A stretch of 19,970 nt of DNA, taken from Chloroflexota bacterium. GTDB lineage: Bacteria > Chloroflexota > Dormibacteria > CF-121. The notes under the pieces were generated by a model. It did no database searches and had not been told where the DNA came from. It saw nothing but the letters and a program-made list of their open reading frames with translations. Both the position numbers and the translations under genes were made by a program. How positions within the stretch are numbered: position 1 is the stretch's first letter; each line of letters starts with the position of its first letter. The stretch lies in NCBI GenBank assembly GCA_005882525.1, contig VBGO01000085.1:1-19970 (forward strand), given 5' to 3'. This document shows, in pieces, positions 1 to 7,393 of this stretch.

Positions 1-75
1 GAAGGCGAGCGCGATTGCTCGGCCAAGTCCGCGCGACGCTCCGGTGACAAGCGCGACCTTTCCCTCAAGCGGCAT
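1..75 (-). CDS. SDR-family oxidoreductase, N-terminal 25 codons only (runs off window)
   Basis: The reverse strand from the ATG at 75 reads MPLEGKVALVTGASRGLGRA, followed by five more residues to the window edge. The TGxxxGxG motif (TGASRGLG, residues 11-18) is the NAD(P)-binding glycine motif at the start of a classical short-chain dehydrogenase/reductase Rossmann fold. A GGAG ribosome-binding site lies 9 nt upstream of the ATG. The catalytic Ser/Tyr/Lys region is outside the window, so the substrate cannot be judged. It overlaps the end of the small upstream ORF by 11 nt, which suggests the two are co-transcribed. Family assignment is secure; function beyond NAD(P)-dependent redox is not. 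Confidence 0.88.
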   Translation of the reverse strand, partial: MPLEGKVALVTGASRGLGRAIALAF

Positions 76-229
76 CGCCGTAGTCTCCGGACGCGTAGCA
101 GGTTTCGGTGGGCGCCGGCGCCTCTGCCCGTTCGGGCTCCCGGACCGACGCGGCCCGCTCCAGCGTGTGAGCTCGACGCTGCGCCAGATCGGTGGAGATG
201 ATGACGAACAAAGACTCGGGATCGGTCAT
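65..229 (-). CDS. Small hypothetical protein (54 aa) upstream of the SDR gene
   Basis: A 54-codon frame starts at the ATG at 229 (MTDPESLFVIISTDLAQRRA...) and stops with TGA inside the first codons of the SDR gene, an 11-nt overlap. A GGAG lies very close (about 2 nt) upstream of the ATG; an in-frame ATG at 265 would add 12 residues but has no better signal. The protein would have a hydrophobic start, a charged Arg/Glu-rich middle and an acidic tail. I do not recognise a family, though short Arg/Glu-rich proteins of this kind are common in actinobacterial and chloroflexotal genomes. It follows the hairpin at 288-305, so it probably starts a new unit with the SDR gene. It could be a chance frame. 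Confidence 0.4.
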   Translation of the reverse strand: MTDPESLFVIISTDLAQRRAHTLERAASVREPERAEAPAPTETCYASGDYGDAA

Positions 230-287
230 GACTCCATCGTGACGCGCGACCGCCCCCGGGGCCATCGGGCGGCCGAACGAATTCCAT

Positions 288-305
288 CTCCGCCTTTAGG
301 CGGAG
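288..305 (-). terminator. Hairpin just after the response-regulator stop
   Basis: CTCCGCCT and AGGCGGAG form a perfect inverted repeat (8 bp with a 2-nt centre, in practice 7 bp with a TTTA loop). It starts immediately after the response-regulator stop codon at 306-308. There is no clear U-tract on the minus-strand side, so it is either a factor-assisted terminator or an mRNA 3'-end stabiliser. Its position between two transcription units supports a terminator role. Confidence 0.55.
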
Positions 306-937
306 CTACTGGACCAGCCCGCGCCGCACCGCGAGCACGGCAGCCTGGGTGCGATCGGTAACTCCCAGCTTCTGCAGGATATTGCTGACATGGGTCTTGA
401 TGGTCTTTTCGGAGAGCGAGAGGCGGCGGGCGATCTCCTTATTTGGGAAGCCTTCGGCCAGCAGCCGTAAAACGTCTCGTTCGCGAGGCGTGAAATCGGC
501 AAAGGTCGCTGGTTGCGTTGCGTGCTGGACGAGCCGGGCGGCCACCTTGGGTGGATGGCCGGCTCCCCCAGGCGCACCTGCCGGATGCCGCGCACCAGCT
601 CGTCCGGTTGCACATCCTTGAGGAGGTAGCCGGCGGCGCCCGCCTCGAGGGCCGCGAACACGTGGACGTCATCCAGGTAGCTGGTCAGAACCAGCACGGC
701 CGATCCGGGAAGGGCCTGGCGGAGCCGGCGGATGGTCCCGATCCCGTCGGTGCCCGGCATAACCAGGTCCATCAGCACGACATCGGGGCGGAGCATGCCG
801 CACACGTCCTCCGCACTCACCCCATCGGCCGCTTCACCAACAACCTCGATGTCCGGCTGGAGGTCGAGGAACGCCCGAAGCCCGCGGCGCACCACGGCGT
901 GGTCGTCGACGATGACCACGCGAATTCGCTCTGTCAC
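306..937 (-). pseudogene. NarL/FixJ-type response regulator, interrupted by a one-base frameshift
   Basis: The frame from the GTG at 937 encodes a receiver domain: acidic pair D11/D12, phosphoacceptor D57 (VVLMDLVMPG), T85 and K107 (YLLKD). It then runs out of frame after residue 130. A different frame, from about 548 down to the stop at 306, encodes a clean LuxR-type helix-turn-helix (FTPRERDVLRLLAEGF, NKEIARRLSLSEKTIKTHVS). One base is missing near the CCC run at 549-551; restoring it gives a normal 211-aa regulator. The start codon overlaps the kinase stop (GTGA, 4 nt), so this is the cognate regulator of that kinase. The break may be a genuine mutation or a homopolymer sequencing error. 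As it stands, the product is a receiver with a scrambled tail and no DNA-binding domain. Confidence 0.88.
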
Positions 938-2112
938 GTCGTGCGCCGCCCGCGGCTGGGGATGGTGAGCCGGATGACCGAGCCGCCGCCCGGCTCGCTC
1001 TCGATCGTCAGGTTTGCGCCGACGGCGTGCGCGCGATCACGCATCGCGTGCAGCCCCACAGTGCGTCGAGTACGCGCCATCCGTTTGACGTCAAATCCCG
1101 GACCCTCATCGCTCACCACCAACCGGGTGCCGTTGCCGGCATGACGCAGGTCGAGGCGAATCGGAACCGCGCCGGCGTGCTTCACCGCATTGTGCAGCGC
1201 CTCCTGCGCGATGCGCAGCACGGCGAGCTGCTGATCGGGGGCGAGCCGGTCACCGTCATCGATCCGAGCCTCGATCGCCGCCCGATGGATCCGGCGTAGG
1301 CCGTCGACGTGGTCGCGTAACGTGGCCGCCAGGCCATCGCGCTCGAGGCTCTTGGGCTGCAGGGCCAGGACCAGGTTGCGCATCTCTTCGAGCGCGCCGC
1401 CGGCTTGCTGCTGCACTTGCGAGAGGTGCGCCGCCGCCCCTTGGGGGTCGGTCTGCACCTGCTCGGCGGCCGCCCGCGCCTCGTAGACGAGGCTGAACAG
1501 CGTCTGGGAGACGGCATCATGCAACTCTCGAGCCACCCGACTGCGCTCCTCGAGCATGGCGAGCTGTTGCGCATCGGCGTAGAGCTGCGCCGTGGCGATC
1601 GCCACCCCGGCGTGCGCCGCCAGCATCTCGACGAGCCGCTGGTCTTCGGCAGTGAAGGCACCTCCACGGGCGCCGGAGAAGAACAGGTTGCCCAGTACCC
1701 GGTCCCGATGACGGATCGGCACCCCGAGGAATTCGACCATCTCCGGGTGCGCCTGCGGATACCACGAAAACTCGGGATGCCGGCGGATGTCGCGGGCTCG
1801 AATCGGTTTGCCCTCCGTCACCAGGGCGCCGAGCACCCCGTGAACGCGCGGCAGGCTCCCGATGCGGTCGGCGCGCGCTTCGGAGATGCCAACCGTGAGG
1901 AAACGACCAAAGCCTCCGTGGCCATCGGGGATGCCGAGCGCGCCGAATCGGGCGCCGACCAGGCGCGCCGCCGTCCGGAGAATCTTTTCCAGCACCCGAT
2001 CGAGATCGAGGTCGCCGGCAATCGCCAGCGCGGCCTGATTGAGCGCTGCCAGCCGCCGAGCGCGTTCCGCCACGTTCCGTTCTGGTGCGGTTTTCCGACG
2101 CCGGGTCGCCAT
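934..2112 (-). CDS. Soluble GAF-domain sensor histidine kinase (NarL-type system, HisKA_3)
   Basis: This 392-aa protein has no membrane segment. A GAF domain occupies about residues 25-178. A HisKA_3 dimerisation helix follows, with phosphoacceptor H198 in EERSRVARELHDAVSQTLF. The ATPase domain has an N box (IAQEALHNAVKHA, N308), a G1 box (DEGPGFD, 335-341) and a G2-like VGLHAMRDRA. All catalytic motifs are intact. The architecture resembles DevS/NreB-like cytoplasmic sensors whose GAF domain may bind haem, a small ligand or nothing. The ATG directly abuts the TAA of the upstream glycosidase gene (TAAATG), and the stop overlaps the regulator start, so expression is coupled to both neighbours. 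No Fe-S or haem signature can be read with confidence. Confidence 0.93.
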   Translation of the reverse strand: MATRRRKTAPERNVAERARRLAALNQAALAIAGDLDLDRVLEKILRTAARLVGARFGALGIPDGHGGFGRFLTVGISEARADRIGSLPRVHGVLGALVTEGKPIRARDIRRHPEFSWYPQAHPEMVEFLGVPIRHRDRVLGNLFFSGARGGAFTAEDQRLVEMLAAHAGVAIATAQLYADAQQLAMLEERSRVARELHDAVSQTLFSLVYEARAAAEQVQTDPQGAAAHLSQVQQQAGGALEEMRNLVLALQPKSLERDGLAATLRDHVDGLRRIHRAAIEARIDDGDRLAPDQQLAVLRIAQEALHNAVKHAGAVPIRLDLRHAGNGTRLVVSDEGPGFDVKRMARTRRTVGLHAMRDRAHAVGANLTIESEPGGGSVIRLTIPSRGRRTT

Positions 2113-4284
2113 TTACGTCCGCGCGAGCGGTGTTTCCTTGATCGGCGGTCGCGGGATGGGGCCGTGGACGATCTCGAATCCCGTCGTGTTACTCAACACT
2201 TCCACATCGTCGCGCTTGAGGCGAAGCTCTACCGCACCCTTGCCCGCGCGGAGATTCTTCAGCGTGAGATCGGGCAGCCAGTCGGGTAGGTCGGGGTTGA
2301 CGTAGATCACCTTCGTGGTGCCGCTGGTGTGAATCCCGCAGAGGATCGCAATCAGACGAAAGATGGATGCGGCAGCCCAAGCCTGCGGGACGTTGGTCCC
2401 CAGGTACGGGACCGGGAAGGCACCCGGCTCGCGCGCCACCCCCGCCCAGAGCTCCGGCAGACTGTACTGGTCGAAGCGTTCGGCGGCCGCGAAGATGCCT
2501 TCCGCGATTTGCTGCGCCTCGGTGTGGCGGCCGGCCCGCCGAAACCCGCCCGCGATGGTGGCGTTGTCGTGGGGCCAGACTGATCCGAGGTGATACGAGT
2601 TTGGGTTGTATGAAGGATGCTTGGTCGAGAGCGTGCGGATGCCCCAACCGCTCCACATGTCCGGCTGCATGAGGCGGTCGACGACGCGAATGGCACGATC
2701 CGGCGGAACGATGCCGCTGGCCAGGCAATGTCCGGCGTTCGACGCCACCGATCGAATGGGTTGCTTGTGGCCGTCGAGGCCCAAATAATAGGTCCCTTCT
2801 TCCTCCCACCAGAACCGGTCGTTGAACTCCTCGTAGAGGCGGACGGCTCGCCGTTGCAGCTCGGCCGATCGGGTATCGTCACCCCAGATCTGATAGGCCT
2901 CCGACATGCGCAACAGGGCGTCGAAGGCATAACCCTGCAGCTCGCATAGCGCGATGGGGAGCGGCGCGATCGTGCCGTCTTCGTGCCGGATGCCGTCGTG
3001 AGAGTCCTTCCACCCCTGGTTGTAGAAACCGACCGGCGAGCGGGTTTTGTACTCCTGGAAGCCGTCCCCGTCGCGGTCCCCGTACTCGAGCATCCACTTG
3101 AGGGCGGCCTCGGCGTTCGGCCGGTAGCGGTCGAGGATGTCCTTGTCGCCGGACCATTGATAGGCATAGGAGAAGACGATCAAGAAGAGCAACGTCGCAT
3201 CCGCCGTGCCGTAGTACGGCGTGAAGGGAAGAAGCCCGAGGCTGGCCAGCTCGCCGTAGCGCAGCTCGTGCGGGATCTTGCCGGGCTCCTTGTCCTGCTC
3301 GGCGTTGTCATCGGTCGCCTGCACCCGCGAGAGGCGGTCGAGCGCGCCGAACGCGAACTCGGGAAAGCCGCTGATGCTCTCCATGGCGACCACGAGCGTG
3401 TCCCGACCGAACAAGGTCACGTACCAGGGAATACCGGCCGCCGGGATGTAGACGCTGCGTTGCACGGCGAAGTCCGCCATCCGGAGCGCCTCCATGTCGG
3501 CGACTGCCTGCCGCCAGATCGCCGGCAGCGTCGAGTGGCTGGTCGCGACATCAACGGCGGGTAGCACGCCGGTGGCCATCTCCGGATCGCGCTTTTGCAC
3601 CGCCGTGCAGGGCAGCACGCGGGCCCGCTTCCCATCGATCACGGGCAGCCATTCGACGCAGGTGTGCCACGTCTGCTTCGGCGCAAGGTTTATGACGAAT
3701 TGCATCCGGCCGTTGGCAAACTCCGGGTGCGAGTCCTCGCGCTTCACACAGACGTGCAGCTCGCGCTTGAAGGCGCCGTTGCTGTAGGTGGTCCGCAGCT
3801 CGCCGGCCTTCTCGTGCCAGGAGCTCTGCAGGTCCCCGCGGCGGACCAGCCGCCTGCGCCGGACGTCGAAGATGTCGGCAAAGTCCGACTCGATCGCGAC
3901 TTCGAGGATCAGCCGGATCGGATAGGGCGCGTAGCTAATGAGGTCATAGTCCTCGTGGATTCCCTCGAAAATCGTTCGGTCTAGACGAAAGCCGATCGCG
4001 CGCTCCTCGAGGACAATGTCGTGTTCGGCGCCATTGCGGGTGCCGGCCAGCGGGAGCTCCGGGCTGGTGAACTCGTGACGTGCCGAGAAGTGGTCGATCG
4101 TGCTCGCGTCGAGCAGGAGCGGAATCCGCCCATTGATAGTGACCGAGTAGCTGGAGACAAACCGCGTATCCCGGGCGAAGAAGCCGAATGGGCCGGTCGG
4201 CACCATCGTGGCGTTGGGGTCGGACACCATGAACTGGTGGTCATGATTGATGGTGACCGTCGGCGCGCCATGAGTGACCGGCAC
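2113..4284 (-). CDS. Glycogen-debranching-enzyme-like glycosidase (amylo-alpha-1,6-glucosidase family)
   Basis: This 723-aa protein has an N-terminal beta-rich domain typical of this family (PTGPFGFFARDTRFVSSY, about residues 29-46). A C-terminal (alpha/alpha)6-barrel follows, with characteristic blocks WYVTLFGRDT (287-296), NQGWKDSHDGI (422-432) and NPNSYHLGSVWPHDNA (560-575). Family members hydrolyse alpha-glucosidic links in branched or small glucosides. Acidic residues in the GRDT, GWKDSHD and WPHDN blocks are the likely active-site candidates. There is no signal peptide, so it is cytoplasmic. The start is GTG at 4284; the next Met in frame is residue 19. It lies 11 nt after the lipoprotein gene and directly abuts the kinase ATG. 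The substrate could be glycogen, trehalose-type or glucosylglycerate-type compounds; sequence alone does not decide. Confidence 0.88.
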   Translation of the reverse strand: MPVTHGAPTVTINHDHQFMVSDPNATMVPTGPFGFFARDTRFVSSYSVTINGRIPLLLDASTIDHFSARHEFTSPELPLAGTRNGAEHDIVLEERAIGFRLDRTIFEGIHEDYDLISYAPYPIRLILEVAIESDFADIFDVRRRRLVRRGDLQSSWHEKAGELRTTYSNGAFKRELHVCVKREDSHPEFANGRMQFVINLAPKQTWHTCVEWLPVIDGKRARVLPCTAVQKRDPEMATGVLPAVDVATSHSTLPAIWRQAVADMEALRMADFAVQRSVYIPAAGIPWYVTLFGRDTLVVAMESISGFPEFAFGALDRLSRVQATDDNAEQDKEPGKIPHELRYGELASLGLLPFTPYYGTADATLLFLIVFSYAYQWSGDKDILDRYRPNAEAALKWMLEYGDRDGDGFQEYKTRSPVGFYNQGWKDSHDGIRHEDGTIAPLPIALCELQGYAFDALLRMSEAYQIWGDDTRSAELQRRAVRLYEEFNDRFWWEEEGTYYLGLDGHKQPIRSVASNAGHCLASGIVPPDRAIRVVDRLMQPDMWSGWGIRTLSTKHPSYNPNSYHLGSVWPHDNATIAGGFRRAGRHTEAQQIAEGIFAAAERFDQYSLPELWAGVAREPGAFPVPYLGTNVPQAWAAASIFRLIAILCGIHTSGTTKVIYVNPDLPDWLPDLTLKNLRAGKGAVELRLKRDDVEVLSNTTGFEIVHGPIPRPPIKETPLART

Positions 4285-4295
4285 TGACAGAGATG

Positions 4296-5432
4296 TTAGG
4301 CGAGGATCACGGCCATGTGGTCGTAGATGGCGTAAACGGCCTCAAAGGTGCGCTTGTCGATCCACTCCACGCCGGTCGACGGGTTGTTGATCAGCACCTT
4401 GGTCGGTTGCACGCCGACCACCGTGACGGCGTGCTCGCCCGGACCGGCATACGGCACGGTTTTGCCGTCAAAGGCGACATAGTCCTTGCGCGTCAGCTTG
4501 ACCCAGTGGTAGGTCACCCAGACGACCGCGGGGTGGCCGCTGAGAATGGCGTCGTACAGATCGGCCGGCGAGATGTTCTGGCCCGACCTGAGCACGCGGC
4601 CGCCGAGCACGGTCGCCGCGTGCGCGATGGTCGGGTAATAGGTGCCATAGCCGGTCAAGGCGACCTCGCTGCCGTTGACGTTGCCCACGAAAGTCGCGAA
4701 CGGATTCCCCCAGTGCATCCCCGAACTATCGAAGACCGGCCCTCGGAGATCGTGGCCGATGATATCGAGCACCGCCCGGTCGGTGGTCGCGATGCGCTGG
4801 TAGGCGAGCGCCATCCGTAGCGCGGCGGATTCGCAGCTCAGCACGTAGGCCTGGTGATACCAGGGGACGTTCAGGACGCGGGATCCTGTCCCCGGCGGGG
4901 CGGTTGGCTTGGGTGGGGCTGTCGGGGTGGCCGACGGCTTGGCGTCGAAAACGATCGGCGTGCTCGTGCTGTTTTCCACGTCGCCCTTTGCCGGTAGATC
5001 GTTCACCAACAGCTTTCCACCCACGGTCACGGCGACCATTTCCACTTTAATTTGGCCGCCGTAGAGCTGCACGATGACGAGGCCGCCACCGGGTCGCGGC
5101 GTGACCTTGATCTCGCGCGTGGTGGACGGGTTCTGATCGCACGGACAGAAATTCGCCTGGGTCGACTGCAGGCGGGCGTGCAGCGCGTCAGTGATCGGGC
5201 AGGCGGAATAGTCGTGGCCGGTGGGCGGCTCGGCGCCATTCTCCTTGAAGTTGATGCAGGTCGTATAGAACTGAAATTGCGCCACATAGGGGAAGACCTG
5301 CGCTCCCAGGTCAGTGAGCTGCCGCGCCGTCGCCGGGGAGGCGGAAGACTGGCCCGTCCCCTGCGCGGTTTGCCCACAAGCGACCAGCAGCAGCGCCGCC
5401 ATTGCGGCCGCCCAGGTCCGCCGGGCCTTCAA
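4296..5432 (-). CDS. Lipoprotein with C-terminal C39-like cysteine peptidase domain
   Basis: The 378-aa protein begins LKARRTW and has a hydrophobic stretch ending in the lipobox LVAC (C19), so it should be lipid-anchored outside the membrane. Residues 40-160 form an unrecognised domain with four cysteines (C59, C78, C96, C98). A Pro/Thr linker (165-183) leads to a C39-like domain: VPWYHQAYVLSCESAALRMA (candidate nucleophile C200), GEHAVTVVGV (H334) and INNP (N349/N350). This matches papain-like C39 family 2 folds found in many exported proteins of unknown substrate; it is not fused to an ABC transporter. The TTG at 5432 is the only start that gives a complete signal peptide. It lies 5 nt after the nitronate monooxygenase stop. 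Confidence 0.85.
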   Translation of the reverse strand: MKARRTWAAAMAALLLVACGQTAQGTGQSSASPATARQLTDLGAQVFPYVAQFQFYTTCINFKENGAEPPTGHDYSACPITDALHARLQSTQANFCPCDQNPSTTREIKVTPRPGGGLVIVQLYGGQIKVEMVAVTVGGKLLVNDLPAKGDVENSTSTPIVFDAKPSATPTAPPKPTAPPGTGSRVLNVPWYHQAYVLSCESAALRMALAYQRIATTDRAVLDIIGHDLRGPVFDSSGMHWGNPFATFVGNVNGSEVALTGYGTYYPTIAHAATVLGGRVLRSGQNISPADLYDAILSGHPAVVWVTYHWVKLTRKDYVAFDGKTVPYAGPGEHAVTVVGVQPTKVLINNPSTGVEWIDKRTFEAVYAIYDHMAVILA

Positions 5433-5437
5433 GGCAC

Positions 5438-6463
5438 CTATACCGGCTGCGGCGCCGAGCGAATCCGCGCCAGGCGGTCGATAACCTGCTCGGCCTCCGC
5501 AACGATGTCGCGCACGACCTGGCCAGCCGGTTTGATGTCGTGGATCAGGCTGCAGGTCTGTCCCGCCCAGAAGGGGAGGTACTCCAGGTCGCTGGTGTAT
5601 TCAGGGGTGGGCGTGATGCTTGCGTATTTTGGGATCTCCCAGGTCTCACCCGCGCGCGTACGACTTCCGACAGTGGTCCCCTCACCGGGTCGCTGGCCGC
5701 TCGGCGGCCTTCCCGCGGCCTCCCATTCTCGAACGATGGCGTTGCGCAGGACGCGATGCGGCGCGTTCGGCCAGCCAACGTCGAAGAGGTCCTCGGTGTA
5801 GACGGTGTCCTCCGCCTGACTGCTGACGATTCGCGCTTTGTACAGGGGTGGCACGAAGGCTTCTTCGCTGGCGACGAAGCGCGTGCCCATCGAGACCCCC
5901 TGGGCACCCAGGCTGAGGGCGGCGACCAGGCCTCGACCGTCGGCGACGCCACCCGACGCAAGCACCGGGAGCGGTGCGACCACATCGACCACCGCCGGAA
6001 CGAGCACCGAGAGCGCCGTCGTACCCCGCACGTGACCGCCCGCTTCCACGCCCTGCGCAATCACGAAGTCCACGCCCGCCTCGGCGGCTTCGCGCGCCTC
6101 CTCGGCCGACCCGACCTGGATCGCCACCTTCACTCCGCGCGCGTGGGCCGGGCCGACGTAGGGTGCCGGATCGCCCCAGAAAAAGACCAGGAGCGGGACA
6201 CGTTCGTCGAGGCACGCCTCGATCGGGCCCTCCTCGATGTCTTCGAGAATGAGGTTGACGCCGAACGGCTTGCTGGTGAGCGCCCGCACTCGCCGGATCA
6301 GCTCACGAAGATAGGGCACCCGGAAACCACTGGCGCCGAGCACGCCGCAGCCACCGGCATTCGAGACCGCCGCCACGACTTCGGGCCCGGCGCCTGGGCC
6401 GAACCCAGCCGAGAGGATCGGATGTTCGATCCCGAGTCGAGCGCAGAGTTCTGTCTTGAGCAT
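5438..6463 (-). CDS. Nitronate monooxygenase / 2-nitropropane dioxygenase-like flavoprotein
   Basis: This 341-aa FMN-dependent TIM-barrel protein matches the NPD family from its start (LGIEHPILSAGFGPGAGPE). It contains the GVEAGGHVRG motif (138-147) with the family's catalytic-type H144. The flavin phosphate-binding region is PVLASGGVADGRG followed by LGAQGVSMGTRF (166-196). Family members oxidise alkyl nitronates or propionate-3-nitronate; many homologues have other, unassigned oxidative roles. The C-terminal part (TYTED-like to GWPNAPHRVLRN) is typical for full-length members, so the gene is intact. A strong GGAGG lies 8 nt before the ATG (6472-6476). It appears to lead the five-gene operon ending in the response regulator. 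Confidence 0.92.
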   Translation of the reverse strand: MLKTELCARLGIEHPILSAGFGPGAGPEVVAAVSNAGGCGVLGASGFRVPYLRELIRRVRALTSKPFGVNLILEDIEEGPIEACLDERVPLLVFFWGDPAPYVGPAHARGVKVAIQVGSAEEAREAAEAGVDFVIAQGVEAGGHVRGTTALSVLVPAVVDVVAPLPVLASGGVADGRGLVAALSLGAQGVSMGTRFVASEEAFVPPLYKARIVSSQAEDTVYTEDLFDVGWPNAPHRVLRNAIVREWEAAGRPPSGQRPGEGTTVGSRTRAGETWEIPKYASITPTPEYTSDLEYLPFWAGQTCSLIHDIKPAGQVVRDIVAEAEQVIDRLARIRSAPQPV

Positions 6464-6471
6464 GAGCTTTC

Positions 6472-6476
6472 CCTCC
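6472..6476 (-). promoter_or_regulatory. Strong Shine-Dalgarno of the nitronate monooxygenase gene
   Basis: GGAGG on the minus strand, 8 nt before the ATG at 6463. It is the best ribosome-binding site of the minus-strand cluster and fixes the start of the first operon gene. Confidence 0.75.
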
Positions 6477-6521
6477 TCTCGCCGGCCGCGTTCCGCGATG
6501 ACTCTATCGGTATCGAGGACT

Positions 6522-6902
6522 CTACGCTTTGCGTTCGCTGATCTCGAAGAGGTGCCCGTCCGGGTCGCGGAAGAAGCAGCGCACTTCCCAGGCGGACTCG
6601 CGCGGCTCGGTCATGAACTCGGCACCGCGGGAACGCAACATCTTATATGCCGCGCGGCAGTCCGGGACTCGAATCGTCATGCTGTGGCTGATTTTTGAGG
6701 GATTGGGTGGCGGCACGAATTCTGTTCCCGGTTTGTCGGGTGTCTCACCACCCGGCGTGACGATCAGCAGCCAGGCACCGTCGTAGTTGAAGACCGCCGA
6801 CGTCCCACCATACTCACCTGTGAGTGTGGCCCCGAGGACGTCCCGGTACCAGGCGAGCGATCGTTGCAGATCGCTGACCACCAGGATATGCGTCAGCTCC
6901 AT
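6522..6902 (-). CDS. VOC (glyoxalase/bleomycin-resistance fold) protein
   Basis: This 126-aa single-domain vicinal-oxygen-chelate protein has two beta-alpha-beta-beta-beta halves. The first half begins with MELTHILVVSDLQRSLAWYRDVLG and the second with SHSMTIRVPDCRAAYKMLRSRG. The probable metal ligands are in the expected places: H5, H73 and E120 (DPDGHLFEI). Members include glyoxalases, ring-cleavage dioxygenases and antibiotic-binding proteins; this one cannot be assigned a substrate. The ATG at 6902 is chosen because it begins exactly at the first strand, though the Shine-Dalgarno is weak. It lies 58 nt upstream of the nitronate monooxygenase start and 16 nt after the small Cys-motif ORF, so all three may be co-transcribed. 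Confidence 0.88.
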   Translation of the reverse strand: MELTHILVVSDLQRSLAWYRDVLGATLTGEYGGTSAVFNYDGAWLLIVTPGGETPDKPGTEFVPPPNPSKISHSMTIRVPDCRAAYKMLRSRGAEFMTEPRESAWEVRCFFRDPDGHLFEISERKA

Positions 6903-6918
6903 CCGGACTCAGGCGACG

Positions 6919-7248
6919 CTAGCGGGGCGGCATGATCGGCGGAGGTACGAGACCCACGTCGTCGGGATCCGCATGCCAGTTGACATACGAGTCGCTGTCC
7001 GCGATCTGAGTCTTGAGAAAGGCCAATCGGGCCGCGCCGTCGCCCAGTTGGCATCTTCCATACCGGTGTCTGGTGCCGTCCCAGTACATGCCGACGATCA
7101 GATGACGGCAGGAACTCACCATGCGGACCGCCTCACCACTCGGTGAGGCGGGGCTGTAGTCAATCCGTTCAAACGCTGGGCAGGCCGCGAAGTCCTCTGG
7201 GAAAGGGCGCGGATAAGGGCAGGCGTCGCCTGGAAGCTTCCCGATAGC
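6919..7248 (-). CDS. Small Cys-motif protein; 5' end unresolved (canonical ATG only at 7122)
   Basis: An open frame runs from just after a TAA at 7249-7251 to the TAG at 6919. It reads ...GDACPYPRPFPEDFAACPAF, then CRHL at about 40 residues, then YGRCQLGD and a tail. Four cysteines sit in CPYP, CPAF, CRHL and GRCQ contexts, which looks like a conserved metal- or cofactor-binding motif. From memory, similar short Cys motifs occur in actinobacterial and chloroflexotal proteins of unknown function. The only standard start in this frame is the ATG at 7122, which would give 67 aa and lose two of the cysteines. A GTG at 7256 in another frame would restore the N-terminus if one base were missing near 7230-7250. 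It is therefore a real gene with a non-standard start, a frameshift, or a decayed gene. Confidence 0.55.
   Translation of the reverse strand, partial: AIGKLPGDACPYPRPFPEDFAACPAFERIDYSPASPSGEAVRMVSSCRHLIVGMYWDGTRHRYGRCQLGDGAARLAFLKTQIADSDSYVNWHADPDDVGLVPPPIMPPR
7128..7151. repeat. Perfect 10-bp inverted repeat just upstream of ATG 7122
   Basis: CCGCCTCACC and GGTGAGGCGG flank a 4-nt loop (ACTC). There is no T-tract on either side, so it is not a standard intrinsic terminator. On the minus-strand mRNA it lies directly before the ATG at 7122, inside the extended Cys-motif frame. Confidence 0.6.
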
Positions 7249-7351
7249 TTATCCACACCACGTCTGGACACGCTGTGTCAATGCTCCGAGTTCGGAGAAT
7301 CGGCCCTCTCGCGTAACTGCTGAGCTTGATGCCCCATGCCACGCGGCGCGG

Positions 7352-7381
7352 CCCGGGCCTGATCCGCGCGTCAGGCCCGGG
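7352..7381 (-). terminator. Long GC hairpin downstream of the cupredoxin gene
   Basis: CCCGGGCCTGA and TCAGGCCCGGG pair perfectly over 11 bp with an 8-nt loop. Pairing can extend by about three more base pairs with a one-base bulge. It begins about 13 nt after the stop of the cupredoxin gene. No U-tract follows on the minus strand, so termination may need a factor, but position and strength suit a transcript end. Confidence 0.65.
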
Positions 7382-7393
7382 GCCGTGTCTGGC

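Noticed and set aside
540..560. Programmed ribosomal frameshift in the response regulator
   Set aside because: No slippery heptamer or downstream structure was seen; a simple lost base in a CCC run explains it better.
1405..2289. Plus-strand open frame (294 codons) opposite the GAF kinase and glycosidase end
   Set aside because: Spans two real minus-strand genes and has no recognisable motif.
5402..6541. Long plus-strand open frame (379 codons) opposite the nitronate monooxygenase gene
   Set aside because: Composition is Arg/His-rich shadow sequence with no domain; the minus strand carries a clear FMN-barrel protein.
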